Source: Terasakiispira papahanaumokuakeensis (lineage in GTDB: Bacteria; Pseudomonadota; Gammaproteobacteria; Pseudomonadales; Halomonadaceae). From it: a stretch of 61,725 bases of DNA. The notes below the pieces were generated by a model, which was not told the DNA's origin, did no database searches, and worked only from the letters and a program-made list of their open reading frames with translations. Shown here one piece after another: positions 1-9,255 of this stretch; position 1 is the first letter of the stretch; each line of letters starts with the position of its first letter. The position numbers and the translations under genes were made by a program. The stretch covers positions 3,980,765 through 4,042,489 of the forward strand of contig NZ_MDTQ01000001.1 of assembly GCF_001709345.1 (NCBI RefSeq), given 5' to 3'.

Positions 1-1
1 G

Positions 2-3000
2 ATCGCTGTCGATAACAATGGCGAAGACGTCACCGCCCAGGATACCGAAGTGGTACTCAATACCAATGAAGCACCTAGCTCGTTGGGCGGCAGTGTCGAA
101 GGCGCTGAGGATCAAGCGCTCTTACTGGACTGGGACGATCTGAATATCTCGAACCGAGAAGCGGATCAGTCTCTGAGCATTAAGGTTACGGCGTTAGCGG
201 GTGGCGGTGAGTTACAAGTGCAAGATGATTCGGGGGCCTGGCAATCAGTGGCGGTAGGTGATCAGCTGACTCAGGCCCAGTTTGAGGCGAATCAAGTACG
301 CTTTGTCCCGGATGAGAATGAGTCGGGTGTCGATGGTTATGGCGGTAATGGGGTTGGCAATCAGCAAGCCAACTACGCAGAACTGAAATTTACACCCAAT
401 GACGGCATTGCTGATGGGCAAGAAACTTCGTTGGCCATTGATATTCGACCGATTGCTGACAGGCCTGATCTGTCTATTTCAGTCGGTGAGCAAGTCAGCA
501 GTGAATCGTCTTCTACTGTGGTTGTTCATGGTGACATCACCATTACGATTGGCCAGGGGGGTATTGAAATCTCTGGAAGCGGTGAAGTGATTACCTCCAT
601 TGCGGGCTCTAGTGGGAATTTACATGGCGATGCGGATGCGGATGTCATTGTGCTGGATGGGCCTTTCAGTGAAATCAAAGACGGCACTCAAAGCTTGCAC
701 TCCGTGGATGGTGGCAATCTGGATTACTTGTATCTGACTGGTTCAGCGAGTGATTACACCGTTGACTGGTCTGAACAGCATCTCGGTTCAGGGATTGACG
801 GTGCGATTACTGATAGTCAAGGCAATACGCTGTCATTCAATAATGTGGCAGGCATTATCTTTGGCGATGGCACTTCACTGTACGATGACTTGGATATTTC
901 CACTTCCAATGGTAGTGAAACGTATGAGCTGAATCTGGCCGCCGCTTTGACGGACACCGATGGCAGTGAGGTACTCAGTGGCGTGACGTTGTCGGGCGTT
1001 CCTGACGGCGTGACGATCCAAGGTGATGGGGTGAGCCAGCTCGACAATGGGGATTGGTATGTGGATAACCCCACAGGCCAAGATCTGGACAGCCTGGATT
1101 TGTCGATGACAGTCCCTCAAGGGACCGATGAATTCACGATTACCGCAGAAGTGACGGCCAAAGAAATCGTGGGTGAAGATGAGGTCGTGGTGAGTACGAA
1201 AAATGCATTGGCATCGGCTGATTTTGTCGATACCGATACCACGCCAACGATCACTGTCGACCAGGACACCTTGTCTGGGCTGGAAGTACAGACGGATGAG
1301 TCTGGCTTGCGTACGGCTGACAGTGTGACGTCGACCACTGATTTCTCGCAAGCCTTGGGCTTTGATTATGGTACTGACGGTGCGGGACAGGTGACTTATC
1401 AGCTTTCTTTGGCAGGGACTCAGCCGGTTTCTACCGATTTGACCGTGTCCCAGACCGGAGAGGCGATCAGTCTGGTCATGCAAGATGGCCACCTGATTGG
1501 GCAAACGGTGAGTGGCGAGAAGGCCTTTGAGGTCTCTGTCGATCAGAATGGCCAAGTGTCGATGACGCAGTATCAGGCGATGTCACATCCCGATACGACG
1601 CGTGCCGATGAAGTCAACTCGCTGGATGGATTGGGTATTAAGCTGGTCGTCACAGCAACCGATGCCGATGACAACACTTCAGCCGGTGACATGGGTCGTA
1701 CCGAAATTGACTTAGGGGCTCATCTGAGTGTTGAAGATGATGGTGTGACCTTGTCTCAAACGCCGCCTGCTTCCGGTTATCAGGCCGTGACGGATGGTAT
1801 TCCTGAAGCTGTGACTGGTAGCTATGGGTTTGAGACTGGGGAAGGGTGGTCTTCCTCATCCAGCTTCGATCCTTCTCATGTGATTTCAGGTTCTGAATAC
1901 TCAAGTGCCGGGTTTACAGTGCAAGCCATTGGGTTGAATGCGGATGGCTCCGGTCAAGTTCCGGGCCAAGTATATCAATCATGGCGTGGGCTCTCGGTTC
2001 GCAGCAGTGAAGCCGATGGTTCAATTGAAGAGTTGCCCCAAGAAATTTCTTATCGAAATGGCGCCTCAGAAGAGCTCGTGTTCAAGCTTGAGCCTGGTCA
2101 TATCGCCTATGGGTTAAAAGCGGAGCTCAGTTCTCTGTTTGTCGATGGTGTGATGGGTGATGGTGATAATGAAGTCGCCAAAATGGTCTTCTATCGCGAC
2201 GGTGTGAAGATTGCGGAAAGTGATGACATCGTCTCTTTCTCTCAAAGTCCAAGTGGCGATTGGCAGGCCGATATGGCCTCGGTTCCTGGTGGCTTTGATG
2301 AAGTGCGCTTTATGGCCGTTGATAATGGCGCAGGTTCAAATGCTCAGAATAGTGATTTTGCTGTGAAGGCAATTGAGTTCCTGGGCAGTGAGGATGGCGA
2401 TTCGACTGAGATTGCTCATTCTACAGGGCAAGTGGATGCGCAAGCGGCTGACGGCGTGACGTTTGAACTGACCGGTCTTGAGAGTCATCCTGAGTATGCG
2501 GTCACCCTGGCGGATGATAATCATACGTTGATCGCCCGCGATGCTGAGGGCAATAAAGCCTTTGAAGTGAAATTGAGCCAGAACACCGGCACCTGGGACT
2601 TCTTGCAGTACCAAGCATTGCCAGAAGATGTGAAGTTTGGGGTGAAGGCGACCGATGGTGATGGTGATACCGCCAATACGACAGTCGCGTTAGATGCCTA
2701 TAGTGGCGTAGAGCCCTCTGTTACGGTTGATGTGGAAGCCGCGACCCATTACGACACCATTGTTCAAGGTGATATTGATGACCTGGGCTTTGATAAAAAT
2801 GGGACTGGCTACATCAACGATCCCCTGCCACCGGCTTCAACCCAGACCGTCACGTTTGATTATGGGGCTGAAAATGCGAATAAAGTCATCACCGTGACCT
2901 GGAACCAGCAAGCCTTTGGCGGTTGGGAGGATGGCCGTTGGGCCAGTCAAGGCTATACCGAAGACACGTTTGCGGTGTATGTGAATAATGCGCTGTTGCA

Positions 3001-5257
3001 GAAGTACAACTTCCAGTCCGATCCCTTTAATGATAATAGCTGGGTGTCTGACGTGTATGGCCAATCCTTCCAGGTTGTGTTGGATGCCAATGGCCAAGCG
3101 ACACTGCGCTATGAGGTACGCTCGACCCATCCGGAAGAAACCGTTTCAATCACCGACTTACAGGCCGCATTGCCGACCTCGGGGACTGATTATCCTGTGA
3201 CCATAGAAGGCACGATTGAAAGCGGTCATATCGCCAGTTACCTCGTGACGGTTGAGGGCGGGACCCTGCTGCATAATGGGACTGCGCTGACGCCTAATGA
3301 CGAAGGGCAATATGAGCTGACCCCCGATCAGTTGTCTGGTTTAAGCGTTGATCCTGCTGGCGAGGCCAGTGACATTCAAGTCTCCGCCACAGCTGTGAGT
3401 GATCTAGGGGTTGAAAGCCCATTAGCCACCGATGCTGTCGCCGTGGAGACTTCGAGTGCCCCCACACCCGATGTCAGTGTTGATATTCATGGTCAGGGCG
3501 ACATAACTGTATCGGGTGATGATATTAATGATCTGGGGAATGGGCATGGTGGGAATTATGTTTCCCATTATGAGAATGATGTAAGTAGCGTACAAACGCT
3601 CGACTTTGGTGCTGAGCATGCCGGTGAAACCGTGACACTGAGCTGGTCCCAAGTGACGCAGGGCGGTTGGGATTCATCGGGCCTGGGCAAAGATACTTTG
3701 CAAATAAGTGTGAATGGCTCGTCTTATGAAGTGAATGCAGGTGTTAGCCAAGCCTCGTTAGACATTACGCTGGATGCTAATGGACAAGCGGTTGTTCAGT
3801 TCCAGTCGACCACAAACTGGTCTGATGAGCGCATTAGTATCAGCAATCTTCAGGCTGTGCTTCCTGGCACTTATGATGTTGATGTGAATGGCACCATTGA
3901 TGCGTCTAGTCAGATTGTCAGTTATGTGGTGACGGTTGAGGGGGGGACTTTGATGCACAATGGTCAGGCCGTGCCTTCCAATGGGCATGGCGCCTCGGTA
4001 CTGAGACCTGACCAACTTTCTGGGTTGACGATTGAGCCTAGTGGCGGTGCGGATCAAGTTCAGATCACTGCCGTTGCGGTGAGTTCTGAAGGCGTTCGGA
4101 GTGCTCCGGCGACGGATACCGCTTATGTAGACGGCTCGGATCCGGCGATGGCCGAAGCGCCTGTGTCTGCGCTGGCCCTGGACGTTGATTTGAGCCTAGA
4201 CAGTGACGGGTTAGACGCCTCCTTGTCAGTGGCCAAAACTGAAAATGGTGAAGTGACCCAAGAGTATCTTGATGTTGAGACTTCTGTGAGCGTACCTCAG
4301 CTGTCGCTCGTGACGTGGGATTCTATCGAAGGGGCCGGGGCTTCCTATGACTTAGAAGTGACTTTAGCTGATCCCGATGCGGATTGGTCTTATTCCCTGG
4401 ATGGCGGCGAGAATTGGCTGGTGGGTAGTGAGACAGTGATCAATTTGCCTGAAGGCGAGTATGCCGCAGGTGATATTCTGGTCCAGCAAACCTTAAGTGA
4501 TGGCTCGACGGTGACTGGTGAGTTGGCTTTGGACGCTCACTTAACGGTTGCGGGTGATAGCAGTGAAGCCGGGGCTGAGACTGTGGATGGCTCTGAGACA
4601 GATGGCTCTGAGACCGCAGATGGTTCTGAGACTACAGACGGTTCTGAGGCAACAGAGGGCTCTGAGACTGGCACGGGTACTAGCAGTGACAGTACTGGTG
4701 CGAGTGATGCTGATACCAGTGCTTCTGATACCAGTGCTACCGGCGACACGAGTGATAGTGAAACCGCTACGCCAGCCGATGGGGCCGGTACGAGTGACGT
4801 TACGGATTCCTCTGCTGAAGAAGCGCCTACATCATCGGGAGAAACCACGGATATCGCTTTTGGTGATGACACTATCGCGATGAACTTCAGTGATGATCCT
4901 GATGCGGGAACAGGTACGGGTGAAGGCCTCTTTGGTGAATCGCAAGTTGCCAGTGCCGATTCTGGTGCATCTAACTCTGATTCCTCAACAGCGGATGATA
5001 GTTTGAGTGATCTCTTGTCTGATGATGCCCAAACCCTTGAAGATGATGGCATAACGTTGCCTGGTAGTGAAACCGAAACGGCGTCTAGTGAAACGGCCAG
5101 CAGTGAGACATCGTCAGCTGATTCGAGTACTGAGAGCAGCGCCGATACCGAATCTCAAAATGATCCGGCGACGACTGACTCGGCGATCGATGCAGGCGGT
5201 ACTTCAGTGGATCTGGTGCACATGCAGGACAGCTATAACACCACCAACTATGAGTAA
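2..5257 (+). CDS. Giant secreted repeat adhesin (LapA-like), C-terminal part, 5' end outside window
   Basis: The frame is open from base 2, so the visible 1751 residues are the C-terminal part of a larger protein. They are acidic, poor in Lys/Arg, and I saw no cysteine. The segments look like bacterial Ig/cadherin-like repeats: one at nt 60-460, then two tandem related modules of about 230 residues (nt 2711-3448 and 3460-4134), each with a GDI/DDL start, a VTVEGGTL motif and a DQLSGL motif. From about nt 4555 the chain turns into a Ser/Asp/Glu/Thr-rich low-complexity tail with DGSET-type repeats, ending at an NYE terminus. I see no glycine-rich RTX nonapeptides. LapD and LapG homologues lie next to it, so a cell-surface biofilm adhesin held or released by that pair is the natural inference. 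The N-terminal retention module and cleavage site would lie upstream. A different type I-secreted repeat protein is possible. Confidence 0.8.
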   Translation: MAVDNNGEDVTAQDTEVVLNTNEAPSSLGGSVEGAEDQALLLDWDDLNISNREADQSLSIKVTALAGGGELQVQDDSGAWQSVAVGDQLTQAQFEANQVRFVPDENESGVDGYGGNGVGNQQANYAELKFTPNDGIADGQETSLAIDIRPIADRPDLSISVGEQVSSESSSTVVVHGDITITIGQGGIEISGSGEVITSIAGSSGNLHGDADADVIVLDGPFSEIKDGTQSLHSVDGGNLDYLYLTGSASDYTVDWSEQHLGSGIDGAITDSQGNTLSFNNVAGIIFGDGTSLYDDLDISTSNGSETYELNLAAALTDTDGSEVLSGVTLSGVPDGVTIQGDGVSQLDNGDWYVDNPTGQDLDSLDLSMTVPQGTDEFTITAEVTAKEIVGEDEVVVSTKNALASADFVDTDTTPTITVDQDTLSGLEVQTDESGLRTADSVTSTTDFSQALGFDYGTDGAGQVTYQLSLAGTQPVSTDLTVSQTGEAISLVMQDGHLIGQTVSGEKAFEVSVDQNGQVSMTQYQAMSHPDTTRADEVNSLDGLGIKLVVTATDADDNTSAGDMGRTEIDLGAHLSVEDDGVTLSQTPPASGYQAVTDGIPEAVTGSYGFETGEGWSSSSSFDPSHVISGSEYSSAGFTVQAIGLNADGSGQVPGQVYQSWRGLSVRSSEADGSIEELPQEISYRNGASEELVFKLEPGHIAYGLKAELSSLFVDGVMGDGDNEVAKMVFYRDGVKIAESDDIVSFSQSPSGDWQADMASVPGGFDEVRFMAVDNGAGSNAQNSDFAVKAIEFLGSEDGDSTEIAHSTGQVDAQAADGVTFELTGLESHPEYAVTLADDNHTLIARDAEGNKAFEVKLSQNTGTWDFLQYQALPEDVKFGVKATDGDGDTANTTVALDAYSGVEPSVTVDVEAATHYDTIVQGDIDDLGFDKNGTGYINDPLPPASTQTVTFDYGAENANKVITVTWNQQAFGGWEDGRWASQGYTEDTFAVYVNNALLQKYNFQSDPFNDNSWVSDVYGQSFQVVLDANGQATLRYEVRSTHPEETVSITDLQAALPTSGTDYPVTIEGTIESGHIASYLVTVEGGTLLHNGTALTPNDEGQYELTPDQLSGLSVDPAGEASDIQVSATAVSDLGVESPLATDAVAVETSSAPTPDVSVDIHGQGDITVSGDDINDLGNGHGGNYVSHYENDVSSVQTLDFGAEHAGETVTLSWSQVTQGGWDSSGLGKDTLQISVNGSSYEVNAGVSQASLDITLDANGQAVVQFQSTTNWSDERISISNLQAVLPGTYDVDVNGTIDASSQIVSYVVTVEGGTLMHNGQAVPSNGHGASVLRPDQLSGLTIEPSGGADQVQITAVAVSSEGVRSAPATDTAYVDGSDPAMAEAPVSALALDVDLSLDSDGLDASLSVAKTENGEVTQEYLDVETSVSVPQLSLVTWDSIEGAGASYDLEVTLADPDADWSYSLDGGENWLVGSETVINLPEGEYAAGDILVQQTLSDGSTVTGELALDAHLTVAGDSSEAGAETVDGSETDGSETADGSETTDGSEATEGSETGTGTSSDSTGASDADTSASDTSATGDTSDSETATPADGAGTSDVTDSSAEEAPTSSGETTDIAFGDDTIAMNFSDDPDAGTGTGEGLFGESQVASADSGASNSDSSTADDSLSDLLSDDAQTLEDDGITLPGSETETASSETASSETSSADSSTESSADTESQNDPATTDSAIDAGGTSVDLVHMQDSYNTTNYE
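4580..4680 (+). repeat. DGSET-type coding repeat in adhesin tail
   Basis: Short in-frame repeats encode variants of Asp-Gly-Ser-Glu-Thr (GSETDGSETADGSETTDG and following). They open the low-complexity acidic tail of the adhesin and probably change length by slippage. Confidence 0.8.
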
Positions 5258-5324
5258 GGTATCGGTCTGCCAGGGCGTGGTTTGCCATGCCCTGGTAGGT
5301 TGAGGGAGACCAAGGGATGATAAG

Positions 5325-5351
5325 GGTCGGCTCTTTGAGCCGGCCTTTGTT
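5325..5351 (+). terminator. Rho-independent terminator after the adhesin gene
   Basis: A 9-bp stem (GGTCGGCTC / GAGCCGGCC, one G-T pair) with a TTT loop is followed by TTTGTT. A second, tail-less hairpin (CCAGGGC / GCCCTGG, 5270-5295) lies just before it. Confidence 0.7.
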
Positions 5352-5384
5352 ATGCTGCGAGTATGAATTAAAAGGAGATGTCGG

Positions 5385-5723
5385 ATGTATGTGAAACGTA
5401 ATGCACAGGGAGAGGTCCTGTTAGTCAGCCGTGAGCCGACCCCCGAGTGCAATGAGTACCTGGATGCTCAGGCACCAGAACTCCAAACATTTATGTTGGC
5501 AGGTGGCAGTGACGAAGAGCGTGCCTTACTGAAATCCGACTTAGAGTTTGTTCGAGTCTTGGAAGATTTACTGGACCTGCTGATGAATCAGGGGGTGATC
5601 AGTTTTACGGATTTGCCCCAACCCGCTCAAAAGAAACTGATGAGTCGGCAAACTCTACGTAAGCGTTTGGACTCGGTCGATCTTTTGGATGACGATAACC
5701 TGTTAGGCTCTGATGCGATTTGA
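5385..5723 (+). CDS. Small conserved hypothetical protein near LapD/LapG
   Basis: A 112-residue soluble protein with no signal peptide or membrane segment. The start is supported by an AAGGAG box 10 bases upstream. The N-terminus (MYVKRNAQGEV) and the central VLEDLLDLLMNQGVISFTDLP block resemble small proteins of pseudomonads that databases sometimes label 'tryptophan synthase subunit beta-like'. That name is not supported by any TrpB motif, and I recall the family only from memory. It lies between the adhesin terminator and the convergent lapD gene. Function unknown. The predicted helical, acidic C-terminal half could be a protein-binding element, but this is a guess. Confidence 0.75.
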   Translation: MYVKRNAQGEVLLVSREPTPECNEYLDAQAPELQTFMLAGGSDEERALLKSDLEFVRVLEDLLDLLMNQGVISFTDLPQPAQKKLMSRQTLRKRLDSVDLLDDDNLLGSDAI

Positions 5724-5728
5724 TGGCA

Positions 5729-5772
5729 CCGTGATTGCCAGTCGGCTCATTGAGACGGGCCTGCAATCACGG
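5729..5772. repeat. Inverted repeat between convergent genes
   Basis: Perfect 10-bp arms CCGTGATTGC and GCAATCACGG are separated by 24 bases between the small ORF and lapD. It may act as a bidirectional transcription end, although no T-run follows on the plus side. Confidence 0.5.
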
Positions 5773-5782
5773 CCAGAGCTTC

Positions 5783-7684
5783 TTAGGCTTTTTTATCCTG
5801 CCGTACGCCTGGGCCGGTGACCCCATCAACCCCTAGCTTGAACAGCTGTTCGCTGGTATCACTATTCTGTACGCCTTGAGCGATCACACGGATGCCTAAT
5901 GAGTGTGCCAGTGTCGCCATGCCTCGCACGAGGCTTTGTTTGGTCGGATTGAGCAAAACCTCATGGCTGAGTGTCGCATCGAGTTTGATGTAGTGCAGGC
6001 CCATATCTTCGATTCCTTCAATTTTGCCAAATTGTGGGCCGACATGCTCTAACCCCACTTGGCAGCCGAGCTGGGATAATTGCTCGCATAAATGTTTAAA
6101 CTCTGTCGGGAATTGTGTGGCGGCTGTTTCAGGCATTTCAAACCAAAGTCGATGGGCCCATTGAGAGTGTTGCTGAATCAGGTTGATCAGCCGAGTGAGA
6201 TAATCTCCCTTATGTAAGGCCTGCGTGGACAGGTTGACCCCAACGGGATGTCCCGTTTGTGCTGTATCTGCCAGTGCCTGGGTGGTCACGGCTAAGTCAA
6301 ACTCAGCATTCATCTCCAACCGCGAAATCCAGGGCATAAAGAGGCCTGCGGTTCGCCATTCGTCTTTGATTTTGAGGCGTGACGGCACTTCATCATGGAG
6401 CAGGCTATCTTGATTGGATATCACCGGATAATGGGCCAGTTCGATCCCATCTTGCAGGGCTGCCTGTAAAGCGGCCCGCCAATCGTCGTGAGTGGTGAAA
6501 AGCACGGCCTCTGCATCAGCTTGGGTGGTGATAATCCCGATAGGCTGATTTTCAGCCTGGGCCAAAGCACCATCCAGTTGGGCCAGTAGTTGGCCGCGTG
6601 ACTGTCCTTGGTGGTAATGGCTAATGGCCGCGGGTGTCGTTAGGGCGATTTCTGTACTTTGATGCAGTTGCTCTAAACCTTGCTGCAACTGTGCGGCGAG
6701 TGCTTCAGATTGGTCGCTTCCCGGTAAGAGGAGCGCAAAATCACAACCTTTGAGGCGGCCCACATAACTGGGGGATGTTGAAAGCTGCTCGAGCATACGA
6801 GACAGTTGGTTCAACAATTGATCAGTGGCCTGATGCCCTAGATGTTGATTGACTTCTGTGAGATGAGTCACTCTGACCATGATCAATAGACCCGAAGCGA
6901 TATCGCCTTCGCTGTCCAAGGCATTGGCGAGTCGGTCGAGGAAAGCTTCACGGTTGAGGGTATCGGTGACCGCATCATGTTGCAGCTGACGCCGCAATTG
7001 TTCCAGCTGGTCGGTCTCTTGATTGAGCATCTCGCGCACCGCAAGCGATAAGCGGTTCATGGATTTGACCAGCGTTTTTAACTCTAAAGTCCGCGGCTCC
7101 TTCGATGTCATGAAGCGTCGTTCACCCATCGCCTGGGCTTGCTGAACCACGTGATATAGCGGACGGCGGATCGTGTGAACTAACCAGCTTGTCAGTGCCA
7201 GACTGACCACGGCAATCAGGCCAAACAGCCCGGTTAGGCGCAATGTGCTTTGCCAGAGTGTTCGATAAGCGTAGCTGTGCTGGCTTTTGAGATGTAAGGT
7301 GCCGTACTGGCGCCAACCATCTTGGACAACAGCCGTACCGGCGGGAACGTCAAAGCTGACCAAGTGACGGAACCAGGCGGGCACATCGGAAACGGCTTCG
7401 CTCGCGGTGCGGCGATCAATGACTTCACCGTCCGGGCCAATTAATTCAATCAGTTGATAATGCCCTGTATCAAATTGAGCGGCCAACAACAGCTGAATGC
7501 TGATCGGGTCTTTATCCATTTGTGACATCGACAGGGCCAGTGCATTGGTGTTGTCGATATTCTTAATTCGAATTTCCTGCTCAATATATTGATGGCTGCT
7601 GGTGACGCCGACCAACAAACTACCGATAAAAGTTAAAAGCAGTACCCCGGTAATGGTCAGCCAAAGCTGTTTAATCAGTGACAT
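5783..7684 (-). CDS. lapD: LapD-type c-di-GMP receptor (periplasmic domain-HAMP-degenerate GGDEF-degenerate EAL)
   Basis: 633 residues. A membrane segment at about 8-28 is followed by a periplasmic LapD/MoxY-like domain (about 30-150), a second membrane segment (about 152-172), a HAMP region with a coiled coil, a GGDEF domain and an EAL domain. The GGDEF signature is degenerate (RLKGCDFALLLPG) and the EAL motif is replaced (AHYPVISN), so it should be an enzymatically inactive receptor. In Pseudomonas, LapD binds c-di-GMP through the EAL domain and sequesters the LapG protease at its periplasmic face, which keeps LapA on the surface. lapG ends 11 bases upstream, so the two are cotranscribed, and an AAGGAG box precedes this start. 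The adhesin gene on the other strand fits the role. Confidence 0.9.
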   Translation of the reverse strand: MSLIKQLWLTITGVLLLTFIGSLLVGVTSSHQYIEQEIRIKNIDNTNALALSMSQMDKDPISIQLLLAAQFDTGHYQLIELIGPDGEVIDRRTASEAVSDVPAWFRHLVSFDVPAGTAVVQDGWRQYGTLHLKSQHSYAYRTLWQSTLRLTGLFGLIAVVSLALTSWLVHTIRRPLYHVVQQAQAMGERRFMTSKEPRTLELKTLVKSMNRLSLAVREMLNQETDQLEQLRRQLQHDAVTDTLNREAFLDRLANALDSEGDIASGLLIMVRVTHLTEVNQHLGHQATDQLLNQLSRMLEQLSTSPSYVGRLKGCDFALLLPGSDQSEALAAQLQQGLEQLHQSTEIALTTPAAISHYHQGQSRGQLLAQLDGALAQAENQPIGIITTQADAEAVLFTTHDDWRAALQAALQDGIELAHYPVISNQDSLLHDEVPSRLKIKDEWRTAGLFMPWISRLEMNAEFDLAVTTQALADTAQTGHPVGVNLSTQALHKGDYLTRLINLIQQHSQWAHRLWFEMPETAATQFPTEFKHLCEQLSQLGCQVGLEHVGPQFGKIEGIEDMGLHYIKLDATLSHEVLLNPTKQSLVRGMATLAHSLGIRVIAQGVQNSDTSEQLFKLGVDGVTGPGVRQDKKA

Positions 7685-7695
7685 ATAAACTCCTT

Positions 7696-8418
7696 CTAGA
7701 CCCCAAAACCTTGGGCCTGCATACGGCTAAGCACATTACGCCAGCGAGATAAACGGTTGACGGGGTTGGCTTGAGATTGACTGGCTCCACCGGTCCATAG
7801 TCCTTGACCATTAAAACTGAAGACAGGGGTCAAGTCATGGCGTTGAGAACCGGGTTGAATTTCACTAATGATGTTATCAAGAATCAGGGGGTCTGATGTT
7901 GGCTTGACATAGAACCCCAGTACCATATGGGCCTGACTGATATTACTGCGCCCTAGGCGGGCGCGAACGTAAATCATCCGAAGCTTATCCATGGGGACAC
8001 CCAGAGTGAGTAGCGTGATGTATTTGGCAATGGCATAGTCTTCGCAGTCCCCTTGGCCATGGCCCATAGTTTCAAGCGGTGTGGCCCAGTAATCCTCTTG
8101 TCCCCAAGCTTCTGGGTCTTCCACCCAAAGCACCTGACGATTAAAAAAATCATTGGTATAGGTCAGTTTTTCGGCCAGTGAACCTTGACCGGCTTGATCC
8201 AGTAACTGGAACCATTGCTCAAGCACGGCTAGACCTTTTTGACCGTAAGCGCGCTGCATCGTTTGGCGCAGACGTGCTCGATCTGGTTGTAACCCCGCTT
8301 CGACCCGCCCTGCACTGCCAATGCCCCATAAAGATAAGCACAAAACACCGCCGAGCAGCCTTAAGCTCTGGCGTCGTGTCATCGAAGGCGAGTGTTTTAC
8401 CTTATCTGGGTGAGTCAA
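7696..8418 (-). CDS. lapG: LapG-type periplasmic cysteine protease (DUF920, transglutaminase-like)
   Basis: 240 residues. The catalytic triad of the LapG family is visible: Cys in GQGDCEDYAIAKY (about residue 125), His in QAHMVLGF and Asp in LILDN. The family cleaves LapA-type adhesins near their N-terminus when LapD releases it, which detaches the biofilm. The export signal begins with TRRQSLRLLGG and a hydrophobic stretch, so Tat export is possible. The start at 8418 is a TTG with a well-placed AGGAAG box; an ATG at 8382 has no clear ribosome binding site but would put the twin arginines close to the N-terminus. It lies directly upstream of lapD as one operon. Confidence 0.9.
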   Translation of the reverse strand: MTHPDKVKHSPSMTRRQSLRLLGGVLCLSLWGIGSAGRVEAGLQPDRARLRQTMQRAYGQKGLAVLEQWFQLLDQAGQGSLAEKLTYTNDFFNRQVLWVEDPEAWGQEDYWATPLETMGHGQGDCEDYAIAKYITLLTLGVPMDKLRMIYVRARLGRSNISQAHMVLGFYVKPTSDPLILDNIISEIQPGSQRHDLTPVFSFNGQGLWTGGASQSQANPVNRLSRWRNVLSRMQAQGFGV

Positions 8419-8560
8419 GCGTTTCTTCCTGATAGCTTTTGGCGGATTAGCCCAGTGATTATTATTCGGATCAAGCCGCTTTTGTATCGTGCCGCCAGCG
8501 TTCTAGACCTTATAAACCTAATCATCAAATCATGATGCTTCATCTTGACGCTAATGATGC

Positions 8561-8640
8561 GTAGAAGGCTCCGGTGGCGTGTAAAGGCTTCCCTTGGAGT
8601 GTAGAGGGTTCCAGTCGGATTTAAAGGTGACGCCACTGTG
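8561..8640. repeat. 20-bp tandem repeat, about 4 degenerate units, abutting the acpH stop
   Basis: Units begin at 8561, 8581, 8601 and 8621 (GTAGAAGGCTCCGGTGGCGT, GTAAAGGCTTCCCTTGGAGT, GTAGAGGGTTCCAGTCGGAT, then a decayed copy). The fourth runs into the end of acpH, whose stop is at 8621-8623. Confidence 0.75.
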
Positions 8641-9199
8641 TTGCTGCTTCCATCAACTCCGGGTATAGCCAGTGAAAGTCATCAGTGAGTTGATCATACT
8701 CCTGACGCAGGGTCGGGATAAGGGCGGTCAGCGAATATCGATGACCCAGGCGCCGTTCTAGGCCTTTAAACACCGGTTGAAGCTGCTCAAAATACTGATA
8801 ATTCAATAGCCAATTATCGTTCACCATATAGGGCAGTATGGTCTGCAAACGAGCTGGGAGCTTCGTTTGAGATTGCAGGCGTTGGTAAACCTGCTGAATA
8901 AAATCGGGCAGAGGTTGTTCGGCGTATTGTGACCAATAGCGGGCCAGACAGTGATCAAAAAAAACATCTAATGCGATACTGGCCATTCTTCGTTGGCCTG
9001 GTTCGAAACGCTGTTTCGCTTGTTGAACGGCTGGGTGCTGATCCGTGATGACGTCGAGTCTGCGATGCAACGCAATGGCATGTTCGACTTCTTCCGGCCA
9101 CTCGCCTTTGAGCGGCCCCTTCACAAAGTCACCGAATAGGCTGCCGAGTTGTTGTGCTTCACTGGGGCCGCCCAAGTGAAGGTGGGCCAGATAGTTCAT
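8621..9199 (-). CDS. acpH: Acyl carrier protein phosphodiesterase
   Basis: 192 residues, the usual AcpH/YajB length. The N-terminal MNYLAHLHLGGPS, GSLFGDFVKG, ALHRRLDVITDQHP and SIALDVFFDHCLARYW blocks are diagnostic. AcpH is a cytosolic Mn2+-dependent HD-like hydrolase that removes the 4'-phosphopantetheine group from holo-ACP, giving apo-ACP. The conserved His and Asp residues (HLHLGG, GDF, HRRLD, DHCLA) are the expected metal ligands. No strong ribosome binding site is visible. A 19-bp tandem duplication lies just upstream in the leader. Confidence 0.92.
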   Translation of the reverse strand: MNYLAHLHLGGPSEAQQLGSLFGDFVKGPLKGEWPEEVEHAIALHRRLDVITDQHPAVQQAKQRFEPGQRRMASIALDVFFDHCLARYWSQYAEQPLPDFIQQVYQRLQSQTKLPARLQTILPYMVNDNWLLNYQYFEQLQPVFKGLERRLGHRYSLTALIPTLRQEYDQLTDDFHWLYPELMEAATQWRHL

Positions 9200-9213
9200 C
9201 AGTGTTGTGCCTG

Positions 9214-9249
9214 TCTATGGGCGCTCATGCGTTCTATGTTCGCTCATGC
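9214..9249. repeat. 19-bp tandem duplication upstream of acpH
   Basis: Two units begin at 9214 and 9233 (TCTATGGGCGCTCATGCGT and TCTATGTTCGCTCATGC). They fill the 56-bp gap between acpH and the bestrophin-like gene. Confidence 0.7.
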
Positions 9250-9255
9250 TTTGCC

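Noticed and set aside
875-1555. 226-codon frame antisense to the adhesin gene
   Set aside because: It lies wholly opposite a clear coding frame and its sequence is composition-driven, with no family and no ribosome binding site. The same holds for the antisense frame at 4537-5052.
4580-4680. Regular repeats that could be taken for a CRISPR array
   Set aside because: They are in-frame codon repeats of about 15-18 bp with no spacers and no cas genes.
5385-5723. Tryptophan synthase beta-like protein
   Set aside because: The length and motifs do not fit TrpB; only database naming habits point there.
8415-8636. 73-codon frame between acpH and lapG
   Set aside because: It runs through the 20-bp tandem array, has no ribosome binding site and looks like a chance frame.
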